Shown here piece by piece: positions 22,265-29,767 of a stretch of DNA of 31,145 nucleotides. Origin of the DNA: Ruminococcus sp. UBA4275 (GTDB lineage Bacteria; Bacillota; Clostridia; Oscillospirales; Ruminococcaceae); the NCBI GenBank assembly GCA_002395085.1, contig DGVV01000145.1, positions 1-31,145 of the forward strand. Direction: 5' to 3'. Below the pieces are notes generated by a model. That model searched no databases and was not told the origin of the DNA. It worked only from the letters and a program-made list of their open reading frames with translations. Both the position numbers and the translations under genes were made by a program. How positions within the stretch are numbered: position 1 is the stretch's first letter; every line of letters begins with the position of its first letter.

Positions 22265-24376
22265 ATGGCAAAGAAAACCGATACAGAACAAAACCGCAAG
22301 ATCAAAGCGGTTGTCGATATGATGTTTGATGACATCCCCTATTCCGAGGAGGTCACACAGGCGCAGGAGAAGATAAAATCTGCTCTGAATGCGGAATTTG
22401 ACAAGATAAAGGCTGATCGCCACGAGGACGAGGCTTTGGAAGAACTGCTGGGCAAGTACGGCAAACTCTCGCAAATGGCGGAGCTTGCAGGCTATCCGGC
22501 AGACAGTGCCGAAAAGTGGCGGGGCGATACGGAAGCTGTTGACCTTCGTCCGCTGAAAAAGGAGATATGGAAACAGCGCATAAGGATTTATCTGACCTCG
22601 GCATTTGCCGTGTTTGCACTATTGCAGGTGTTCTGGCTGATCTACAACATCACCGCAAAGCCCGCTGCCGTGATCGGGAATGTGTTTGTTATCGCAGTTG
22701 ATTTCGTTTTAGCATCGTTCCCGTTCCGCAAATATCTGAAAACCGAGAAATCCGCCGCGGGAAACAAATACGACACCGATTCATACAAATATCTTCGTAC
22801 CCGAAGCGACAAGTATGCAAAGCGTCTGCTGAACGGAATTGCTCTGCTGTTTGCGGTGGTGTTCGTGTTTGTGGCATCGGAGCTTAGCTTTTACTTTTTC
22901 GGCAATTCAAAATCGGCTGAATTTGCGGAAAATTTCTTCAATAACAGCATTGTGATCGAGATACCCGTCTTTCTGCTGATCAAAAATATCCTCAGCCTGA
23001 GAATGATCAGACTGAGGATAAATCTTCCCGATAAGCTGAAATACAAAAAACACATCATCGGCATAACGATATTTTCGGCGGTCTATTGGCTTGGCGTAAC
23101 AGCTTTTACAGTCATAAAGAGCAAGGATATTGCATACCCCGGAAATGTCTTTATGATCGCAGGTCTTTTCTTCGGACTGCTCGTCATAATCTATGACTTC
23201 ACATTAAGACGCAGGGTCACATTCACGAATATTGTTATCAACAAGCCGAGGATCGCAGTCTATACGGCTGCTGCTGTTGCGGCATCGGGATTTACGGTCT
23301 TGCAGCAGGACACATGGTACACGCAAAGCTACATCAATTCCGTTCCCGTTGTGGAGCATAACACCCACAAGACAGAATACAATGACGAAACGGGCGTTTA
23401 CACCATTACCAAAACGACCGATGATTTCAGGATCCTGCATCTGACCGACATTCACATCGGCGGCAGTCTGTACTCCTACCGCAAGGATATGAAGGCGCTG
23501 AAGGCTTGCTATGCGGAGATCGAACATACGCACCCCGACCTTGTTGTGGTCACAGGCGACCTCAGCTTTCCGCTTGGCATCATGTCCATGTCGCTGAACA
23601 ACACCGCGCCCGTCGGGCAGTTTGCGGCATTTATGCGGAATACGGGCATTCCGTGGGCATTTACCTACGGCAACCACGATACCGAGTCGCTTGCATCAGC
23701 CAATAAGCAGGAGCTGAACGAAGTCTACAAGTCGCTCTCTTTCAAGACTTCGGGAACGCTGCTTTACCCCTACACCCAGCCCGATGTCATGGGCAGGAAC
23801 AATCAGCTCATCGAGATACGAAACGCTGACGGCACGCTGAACACGGGGCTGTTCATGATCGACTCAAACGCCTACACGGGCGAAGGCATCAACGTCTATG
23901 ATTATATCCACGACGATCAGGTGGAATGGTACGCTGATGAGGTCAGGCGAATGAACGCAGAGGCAGGTCATACGGTCAATTCAATGGTGTTCTTCCATAT
24001 TCCCTTGCAGGAGTACAAGACCGCAACCGAGCTTTATCTGAACGGCAGCGACGAAGTAAAATACTTCTATGGCGAAAATCCCGGCGACCACGGCGGCATC
24101 ACCAATGACCTTGTGTGCTGTTCGGACGATCCGAGCAAGATGTTCGATACCGCCCTTGAGCTTGGCAGCACGACGGGATTCTTCTGTGGTCACGACCACT
24201 ACAATAATGCGTCTATCGAGTACAAAGGTATCCGCCTGACCTACGGCATGAGCATTGATTATCTCGCAATGCCGGGCATCGAAAAGGAAACAAAACAGCG
24301 TGGCACAGAGCTGATAACCATACACGCTGACAGTTCGTGGGAATCAGAGCAGATACCGCTGGAGTCTATAAAATGA
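22265..24376 (+). CDS. Polytopic membrane protein with extracellular metallophosphoesterase domain
   Basis: This 703-residue protein has three parts. Residues 1-100 form a helical cytoplasmic head resembling the HAAS/permease-prefix domains of Firmicutes membrane proteins. Residues about 105-345 contain about seven hydrophobic helices. From about 385 to the end there is a calcineurin-like phosphoesterase domain with intact metal ligands: D395/H397 in TDIHIGG, D432 in GDLSFP, N470/H471 in GNHDTE, H578 in FFHIP and H643/H645 in GHDHYN. With an odd number of helices the catalytic domain would lie outside the cell. The substrate is unknown. The start has an AAAGGAG site. It is a single-gene unit just downstream of tRNA-Val, and by eye it is more A+T-rich than the neighbouring housekeeping genes. 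Confidence 0.85.
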   Translation: MAKKTDTEQNRKIKAVVDMMFDDIPYSEEVTQAQEKIKSALNAEFDKIKADRHEDEALEELLGKYGKLSQMAELAGYPADSAEKWRGDTEAVDLRPLKKEIWKQRIRIYLTSAFAVFALLQVFWLIYNITAKPAAVIGNVFVIAVDFVLASFPFRKYLKTEKSAAGNKYDTDSYKYLRTRSDKYAKRLLNGIALLFAVVFVFVASELSFYFFGNSKSAEFAENFFNNSIVIEIPVFLLIKNILSLRMIRLRINLPDKLKYKKHIIGITIFSAVYWLGVTAFTVIKSKDIAYPGNVFMIAGLFFGLLVIIYDFTLRRRVTFTNIVINKPRIAVYTAAAVAASGFTVLQQDTWYTQSYINSVPVVEHNTHKTEYNDETGVYTITKTTDDFRILHLTDIHIGGSLYSYRKDMKALKACYAEIEHTHPDLVVVTGDLSFPLGIMSMSLNNTAPVGQFAAFMRNTGIPWAFTYGNHDTESLASANKQELNEVYKSLSFKTSGTLLYPYTQPDVMGRNNQLIEIRNADGTLNTGLFMIDSNAYTGEGINVYDYIHDDQVEWYADEVRRMNAEAGHTVNSMVFFHIPLQEYKTATELYLNGSDEVKYFYGENPGDHGGITNDLVCCSDDPSKMFDTALELGSTTGFFCGHDHYNNASIEYKGIRLTYGMSIDYLAMPGIEKETKQRGTELITIHADSSWESEQIPLESIK

Positions 24377-24458
24377 CAAAAAGCAGATGCTTTCGTTCCT
24401 GCGTGCATCCTGATTGCCGGCGGCTTTCGTCAGCAGATGCAGCCCGCATACACACGGC

Positions 24459-24671
24459 TCATTCTGCCGTATTTTCAGAATCGTCGGGATCCGCTATCAG
24501 TGACCGGATCATCTCACTCACTGTGCTGAAACCGCGCTCTCTGGCTTTCTTCTCAAAAAGTTCCCGTTCCTCGGCCGTTACCCTTGCGCGGATGACATAT
24601 TCCTTGTTCATGCGTTTTTTCTTCGCATTGTCGGCAGGATCGGTTTGATTCGCATTCCTTGCCAAGATCAT
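24459..24671 (-). CDS. Small ribbon-helix-helix DNA-binding protein
   Basis: This 70-residue protein has a basic head and the Arc/MetJ-type pattern: strand YVIRARVTAEE, then helix ERELFEKKARERG, turn FST and second helix VSEMIRSLI. Such proteins act as plasmid copy or mobilisation factors, antitoxins or small transcription regulators; no toxin or relaxase gene is adjacent. It has a strong AAAGGAGG site. It follows the tyrosine phosphatase gene after 38 nt on the same strand, so it may be the last gene of the exopolysaccharide operon and a candidate regulator, or a leftover of a mobile element. It is convergent with the phosphoesterase gene; the 82-nt gap between them shows no clear terminator. 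Confidence 0.8.
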   Translation of the reverse strand: MILARNANQTDPADNAKKKRMNKEYVIRARVTAEERELFEKKARERGFSTVSEMIRSLIADPDDSENTAE

Positions 24672-24709
24672 TGACCTCCTTTCTGTTTGAGATCGGAATT
24701 CAATCGCTG

Positions 24710-25393
24710 TTATATGCCATACTTCTCAAACATTCCGTTTGAGGTATCAAGCGCATCCCGCTTCACTTTCTTCAGCAGCAGATTCCAGTTTGGCTTACGT
24801 GATGAGGTGTTATGCGCATCAGAGCCGAACGCGAAATGGGTATGTTCTGCCATGACCTTTCTGGCGATCTTCTTTTCCTTCCAGCTTGCAAAGGCTTCAT
24901 TATTGATCTGATATACTGCATTGCAGCGGAGGATCGTTTCCAGTTCTTCCCTGCTGTAATACGGCAGATAGCGGTGAACGTGTGCCAGCATGACTTTCAG
25001 CTTGAACTCTGCCGCGATATTGTAGATTTCCTCGCTCATCCATTTTTCGTATGGACGGTACGGCAGTTCCAATAAGATGATCCTTGTCCCCTCAATCGCC
25101 AGTTTCTCAATGCCTTCAAGCTCTGAGATTCCGTGTTCAATCGCGACTTCTGCGCCAAGGTGAATGTCCTGAACTGCTGTCTGCCCCTGAATCTTCTCAA
25201 ATGCAGCCTGCCGTTTTTCCAGATAATCAGCGACGGAATTTTCCCGGTGTGCATAGAAATGCGGTGTGGCACAGATACGCTGCACGCCCTGATTCCGCAT
25301 CATCTCCACCATTTGCAGGGAGGTTTCCACGCTGTCCGCGCCGTCGTCGATTCCGGGCAGTATGTGGCAGTGATACTCTGTTAGGAAAGCCAT
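24710..25393 (-). CDS. cpsB: PHP-type protein tyrosine phosphatase (CpsB/YwqE family)
   Basis: This 227-residue manganese-dependent phosphatase belongs to the PHP superfamily. The metal-binding motif YHCHILPGIDDGA starts at residue 7, with further ligands in CATPHFY, the GAEVAIEHG region, LAHVHRY and FGSDAHN. In Gram-positive capsule systems this enzyme removes phosphate from the tyrosine tail of the partner kinase. Its start lies 5 nt from the kinase stop codon, with a weak ribosome-binding site inside the kinase gene, so translation is probably coupled. The kinase and its phosphatase are thus one regulatory pair. Confidence 0.92.
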   Translation of the reverse strand: MAFLTEYHCHILPGIDDGADSVETSLQMVEMMRNQGVQRICATPHFYAHRENSVADYLEKRQAAFEKIQGQTAVQDIHLGAEVAIEHGISELEGIEKLAIEGTRIILLELPYRPYEKWMSEEIYNIAAEFKLKVMLAHVHRYLPYYSREELETILRCNAVYQINNEAFASWKEKKIARKVMAEHTHFAFGSDAHNTSSRKPNWNLLLKKVKRDALDTSNGMFEKYGI

Positions 25394-25398
25394 GACCG

Positions 25399-26898
25399 TC
25401 AGTTCTTCTCCTGTGTTTCCGCCTTGGATTCTTCTGTATCCGGTTCAGGCTTCTCACCGTAATAGCCGTAGCCATAGCCCTTTTTATAATAATACTTGCC
25501 CTTCGCGTAATAGCCTGCACGCTTCGTATTTATGCCGTTCATGATAAAACCAAGCAGATTCATCTTTGCCAGTTCAATCCGTTTGAATACGTTTTCAACA
25601 TCCTCGTCTGTCGTCTTGCCGTAACGCACGACCAGAACAATTCCGGAAATCATCTTAGCAAGCTCCATCGCATCCGTCACGACATTGACCGGCGGTGTGT
25701 CAATCAGGATGACATCGTATTTCTCACTCAGATCATGCAGCATTTGCTCCATTGTATCAGAAGCAAGCAGCTCCGAAGGATTCGGCGGAATAGGGCCTGC
25801 GGTCATGATGTCCAGATTTTCCATGACATTCTTCTGGATACACTTGTCAGGCGAATGCATTTTGGATACCGCCGTAGAAAGACCTTTCTTGTTCACCAGC
25901 TCAAATATTTTGTGCTGTACGGATCTGCGCATATCCGCATCAATCAGCAGTACATGACTGCCGCTCTGCGCGATTGCAACGGCGATATTGGCAGAGGTAG
26001 TGGATTTGCCCTCACCGGGATTTGCAGATGACACGGCGAACACTTTCTTATCAAACGTTGACAATGCAAATGACAGATTGGTTCTGATAGACTTGTAGCT
26101 TTCTATGATATGGAAGGGTGTTTCCTTATCTGTCAGCTTTACATAGTCATCATCGGCATCCTTCTTCTTTTTGCTGCCACCGAATGCCTGTATTTCACCG
26201 ATGATCGCCTTGTTGTACTTTTTGCCCAGATCATCTGTATCCTTGATCGTGGTGTCGAAGAAGTCAATCAGGAAAATGATCAGCACAATCAGCATAAAGC
26301 CTGCGGCTGCACCGAGCGCTGTATTTTTCATGGTGTTCGGTGCAACCGGATGATTGTAGACCTTTGCGGTATCTATTGTATTGATCGAACCGACGCCGAC
26401 AGCCTCCTCCACATATTGCGGTGCAACCTGTGTCAGGTCATTGCAGATTGCCGCTGCAACCTCGGCATTTTCGGCTGTAGCAGTCACCTTGACGGCGGAA
26501 GTATCGGTCACAGACGAGATCGCAAGGCAGGAACGGATAGAAGCCGGTGTAATCTTCCCGCTTTCAGACAGGCTGAAATTCTGCGAAAGCACATTTTTCT
26601 CAAACTGCTTTGCCAGCTTTTCTCCTACAGCGTTCATGACAGCGTCGTCTTTCAGCACCTCCATATAGGTATTGACAAGCTGCTTGGAATTGCTGATGTT
26701 GTTTACATTATTCGCATTCTCAGTAATACCGGTATAACTCTGCACATACATCGTGATATGAGATGAATATTTCAGCGGCAGCAGGAATCTGGAAACACTG
26801 AACCCGGCTGCACCGCCAAGTATAGCAATAATAATTATTATCCACAAGTGATTCAGCAAAAGGCGCAGAATATCCTTGATAGAATAGCTTTCGTTCAT
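25399..26898 (-). CDS. Fused polysaccharide co-polymerase and tyrosine kinase (Wzz/BY-kinase)
   Basis: This 499-residue protein joins a Wzz-type chain-length domain with two membrane helices (about 18-38 and 193-213) to a cytoplasmic BY-kinase. The kinase has Walker A SANPGEGKST (291-300), Walker A' LLIDADMRR (317-325), Walker B VILIDTPP (396-403) and an activator-like ESYKSIRTNLSF segment. A tyrosine cluster near the C-terminus (nine Tyr between 463 and 480) is the expected autophosphorylation site. In many Firmicutes the two halves are separate genes (CpsC and CpsD); here they are fused, as in Gram-negative Wzc. The start has an AAAGGA site at slightly long spacing. It lies 45 nt after the dehydratase gene. 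Confidence 0.94.
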   Translation of the reverse strand: MNESYSIKDILRLLLNHLWIIIIIAILGGAAGFSVSRFLLPLKYSSHITMYVQSYTGITENANNVNNISNSKQLVNTYMEVLKDDAVMNAVGEKLAKQFEKNVLSQNFSLSESGKITPASIRSCLAISSVTDTSAVKVTATAENAEVAAAICNDLTQVAPQYVEEAVGVGSINTIDTAKVYNHPVAPNTMKNTALGAAAGFMLIVLIIFLIDFFDTTIKDTDDLGKKYNKAIIGEIQAFGGSKKKKDADDDYVKLTDKETPFHIIESYKSIRTNLSFALSTFDKKVFAVSSANPGEGKSTTSANIAVAIAQSGSHVLLIDADMRRSVQHKIFELVNKKGLSTAVSKMHSPDKCIQKNVMENLDIMTAGPIPPNPSELLASDTMEQMLHDLSEKYDVILIDTPPVNVVTDAMELAKMISGIVLVVRYGKTTDEDVENVFKRIELAKMNLLGFIMNGINTKRAGYYAKGKYYYKKGYGYGYYGEKPEPDTEESKAETQEKN

Positions 26899-26943
26899 GA
26901 TGCTATCATTCCTTTCAAACGATATAAACAGTGCAAAGTCTTT

Positions 26944-28911
26944 TTACACGGATACCGGTTCTTTTTTGATTGACGGTTCTGCTTTCTCAGCGGTCGAAAT
27001 ATACTTCCTGTTAAACTCATCCGGCGTCATAAAAGTAGGCACCATTTCATGGAGCGCACGAATCGCAGTTTCTTCATTGTTTTCAAGCGCCGCATCCCGC
27101 AGTCTGCGAAGCTGTATGATAAATTTGTCAACGTCAATATCAATCTGCTTACCAATGAAAATCAGCTTATTTTTCGTTTTCTGCAAGCCTTCCTCATTCA
27201 TCAGCAGTTCTTCCTTGATCTTCTCACCGGGCCGCAGACCTGTAAACTCAATCTTCACATCCTTATACGGAACTTTGCCGTACATCCGGATGAGGTTTTC
27301 CGCAAGCTGAACGATGCGGACAGGCTTGCCCATATCCAGCACAAAGATCTCGCCGCCGTGTGCAATCGCTGCGGCTTCCATGACAAGGCTGACCGCCTCC
27401 GGAATCGTCATAAAGTAGCGGATAATATCCGGATGCGTGACCGTAACAGGCTGTCCGTGTTCAATCTGCCGCTTGAATTTCGGGATGACAGAGCCGTTTG
27501 AACCGAGAACATTGCCGAATCTTGTGGTGACAAACTCCGTTTTGCAGCCGGGCTGCTCGGAGAGATACTGCACGATCATCTCGCAGCAGCGTTTCGATGC
27601 GCCCATGCAGTTCGTCGGATTGACCGCCTTATCCGTGGAAATCATAACGAATTTCTGCACGTTATGGAACTGCGCCAGCGTCGCCACATTAAATGTGCCG
27701 ATCACATTATTCTTGATCGCTTCCATCGGACTGTCCTCCATGAGCGGAACGTGCTTGTGCGCCGCTGCGTGGAAAACAACCTGCGGATGAAACTGATTGA
27801 ACAGCTGATTCATGCGGTAATAATCCCGCACGGAAGCGATCCGGACAATCAGGTTCAGATCATTGCCGTGTTCCTCAATCAGCTCCTGCTGAATATCATA
27901 GGCATTATTCTCGTAGATGTCCACAATGATGATCTGCTTCGGTTTGTATTTTGCAATCTGACGCACAAGTTCCGATCCGATCGAACCGCCGCCGCCCGTC
28001 ACCATGCAGACCTTTCCTGAAATAAAAGCCTTAATATCTGCGTTGTCAAATTTGATCGAATCGCGTCCGAGGAGATCATCCACTCTGATGTCACGCACCT
28101 GACCGAGCAGCGTGGTATGTGCATCATCAAACAGAAGATTTCCCAGGAACGGAATGACCTTGATCGGCAGCTCTGTTTTGGAGCAGATGTCCAGAATCCG
28201 CTTGCGCTCGTCCTCCAGGCAGGACGGAATACAGAATACAATCTGTTCAATCTCAAATTCGCGGATAAACTTCTCAATTTCCGCTGTTGTACCAACGATC
28301 TGCGTATCATAGATCATTGTGCCGATTTTGGAGCGTTCATCATCAATGATGCAGACCGGATCAAATACGGCTGTGGATTTATCCTCTGTATAGGGGGATT
28401 TCTGTGCATTTCTGATCTCTTTCATCAGCATTTTCGTAGCTTGTCCGCCGCCGATTATCATAGTACGCTTGTGTTTAGCCTCATGCCTTCCCGCTTCTGT
28501 CAGGTCTATGAATGTCCGTTTGAAAATGAAGCGGAACAGGCAGATGCCAATTATCACAATCGCGGTATGCAGACACACATAGCGCAGCGGTATTTCTCCT
28601 GCCAATATATATATGAACACACACGAAACGGATATACCGATCAGTGTTCCGCTGACGCAGGACAAATAGTCTTTCGAATTGAAATACCGCCAGAGCTTAT
28701 TATATGCGCCGCAGATCAGCAAGCCGCCGAGACAGGTGATGACAGATAATACACTATTTGTAATCAACTGCTTGTGCGGTATTCCGTCTTGCAAAGCAAT
28801 CAGGATATAATTCGAGATGACCCCTGAAACCGCAATAATAAACGCATCAGCGATTGCTAAGGCTATTTTCCGGTATTGAAATTTTTGCAGTTTTGTCTTC
28901 ACTTCACTCAC
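26944..28911 (-). CDS. Membrane nucleotide-sugar 4,6-dehydratase (CapD/PglF/WbpM family)
   Basis: This 655-residue protein has about four N-terminal membrane helices (within 14-130), a first Rossmann-type domain (IIGGGQATK near 152) and a catalytic short-chain dehydrogenase domain with the NAD(P)-binding GGGGSIGSE (306-314). The active-site region is STDKAVNPTNCMGASK (425-440), with Met in place of the usual Tyr and Lys440, as in the WbpM/FlaA1-type enzymes. The likely reaction is UDP-GlcNAc to a 4-keto-6-deoxy sugar, the first step to bacillosamine- or fucosamine-type sugars; the exact product cannot be told. The start is a GTG with a GGGAAA site close by. It is the first gene of the operon. 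Confidence 0.92.
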   Translation of the reverse strand: MSEVKTKLQKFQYRKIALAIADAFIIAVSGVISNYILIALQDGIPHKQLITNSVLSVITCLGGLLICGAYNKLWRYFNSKDYLSCVSGTLIGISVSCVFIYILAGEIPLRYVCLHTAIVIIGICLFRFIFKRTFIDLTEAGRHEAKHKRTMIIGGGQATKMLMKEIRNAQKSPYTEDKSTAVFDPVCIIDDERSKIGTMIYDTQIVGTTAEIEKFIREFEIEQIVFCIPSCLEDERKRILDICSKTELPIKVIPFLGNLLFDDAHTTLLGQVRDIRVDDLLGRDSIKFDNADIKAFISGKVCMVTGGGGSIGSELVRQIAKYKPKQIIIVDIYENNAYDIQQELIEEHGNDLNLIVRIASVRDYYRMNQLFNQFHPQVVFHAAAHKHVPLMEDSPMEAIKNNVIGTFNVATLAQFHNVQKFVMISTDKAVNPTNCMGASKRCCEMIVQYLSEQPGCKTEFVTTRFGNVLGSNGSVIPKFKRQIEHGQPVTVTHPDIIRYFMTIPEAVSLVMEAAAIAHGGEIFVLDMGKPVRIVQLAENLIRMYGKVPYKDVKIEFTGLRPGEKIKEELLMNEEGLQKTKNKLIFIGKQIDIDVDKFIIQLRRLRDAALENNEETAIRALHEMVPTFMTPDEFNRKYISTAEKAEPSIKKEPVSV

Positions 28912-29326
28912 ACTTTCCCATCGTTGCGCACTTCCTTTTATGAATCAACCATCTTTTTCTCACGCGCTTCATCACAGGCTCAAACAATGCCCCTGACCGC
29001 GATCATATCAAAACCAGGTTTTACGAAAAGCGGCTCACGCCTGCAACATGAGCCGTAGAATTCCATGATTTGCGAAAAGTCACGCCTCTGACAGAGAGAC
29101 AATGCCCCTTTGGGATCCCATTACAGTAAAAATAATGCAAATGCGTAATTTCTGAACATAATGGGATTCTTATGGTCTGCGAAGCAATACCGTGGGCAGC
29201 GCCCAATATCAATCATCGGGAAGCGATAACTTTTCCGGCAAGCAGAGGCCGATCTATGCCCCCTTACAGTAAGTGTATGATTGTGCATCGTGCGATTACC
29301 TTCAAAGTTGTGTCATCGTAACTGTT
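28912..29326 (-). promoter_or_regulatory. Long repeat-rich leader of the exopolysaccharide operon
   Basis: About 415 nt lie between the promoter at 29333-29361 and the dehydratase start codon. It has several inverted repeats: TGGGC-AGC-GCCCA near 29193, ATCCCATTA/TAATGGGAT (29115-29123 with 29159-29167) and AAAACC-A-GGTTTT near 29010. It also has an 11-bp direct repeat 115 bp apart. A 55-codon frame (29121-29288, minus) with a weak site is possible, but no family fits. This could be a regulatory RNA (antitermination or attenuation is common in polysaccharide leaders), a dispersed intergenic repeat, or both. Confidence 0.5.
28984..29109. repeat. Direct repeats bounding a 115-bp segment in the capsule leader
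   Basis: ACAATGCCCCT occurs at 28984-28994 and again at 29099-29109, exactly 115 bp apart. Each copy is preceded on the plus strand, at similar distances, by TCACGC. A third CGAAAAG/TCACGCCT-like block starts near 29024. The pattern suggests a degenerate tandem duplication or a small inserted repeat unit. Confidence 0.6.
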
Positions 29327-29332
29327 TACATA

Positions 29333-29361
29333 ATTATAGCACTTATTATACTATGTGTCAA
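29333..29361 (-). promoter_or_regulatory. Perfect-consensus promoter of the exopolysaccharide operon
   Basis: On the minus strand TTGACA (29356-29361) and TATAAT (29333-29338) match the sigma-A consensus at all 12 positions with a 17-nt spacer. A second TATAAT lies within the spacer. Such a strong promoter before a long leader argues that control acts after initiation. Confidence 0.88.
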
Positions 29362-29456
29362 GATGTAGCCACAGCTGTTTTAGCAAAATAAGACAAAATC
29401 AGCAGATTGACGAACGAGTGCAAGTTATCTCATTTTAATTTGGCGGAAATGTAAAC

Positions 29457-29652
29457 ATGGATACAAATATTCATCAAAGGAAAGATGGCCGCTGGAATGG
29501 ACGGATTACAGTAGGCAGAATTGGCGGTAAAGGGCAGAAAAAAGCCTTTTGGTGCAAAAAATATGATGGCATCATGAGATGAAAAAACAAGAACGTTCGG
29601 GACGGCAGCCTTCAGCATGGCGAATTTTGCGGAGTGGTTTCAGTCAATTTAG
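29457..29652 (+). pseudogene. Remnant of a tyrosine recombinase (integrase) N-terminus
   Basis: From an ATG at 29457 a 41-codon frame reads MDTNIHQRKDGRWNGRI and then GRIGGKGQKKAFW, resembling the AP2-like arm-binding domain at the start of phage and Tn916-type integrases. It stops at TGA 29580-29582. A short piece in another frame (29617-29652, MANFAEWFQSI) resembles the beginning of the core-binding domain (the FAEWF pattern). No catalytic Arg/His/Tyr region is present. This looks like a decayed 5' fragment left by a mobile element between the capsule operon and the CRISPR array. The identification rests on short similarity only. Confidence 0.55.
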
Positions 29653-29767
29653 ATTTGAGTTTAGCGCTTAGAAATGGTAAATTATATACCAAATTCAAAT
29701 TGAAATATACCTTTTGTATACGAAAGCGGCGATATTACAAGATAAAACAAAGCAGCAAATTGCAGTC
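29653..29767. other. A+T-rich flank at the distal end of the CRISPR array
   Basis: This 115-nt stretch has no gene I can support. It holds an AAATTCAAATT-type run and a GTATAC palindrome. By array polarity it is the trailer side, so no leader promoter is expected here. Confidence 0.5.

Noticed and set aside
24383..24441. AGCAGATGC direct repeat taken for a terminator between the convergent phosphoesterase and RHH genes
   Set aside because: The two copies are in the same orientation, so they cannot form a hairpin; no T-run with a stem was found.
29021..29212. A 63-codon minus-strand frame in the capsule leader
   Set aside because: No ribosome-binding site and no domain; it overlaps repeats and hairpins. 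More likely non-coding repeat than protein.
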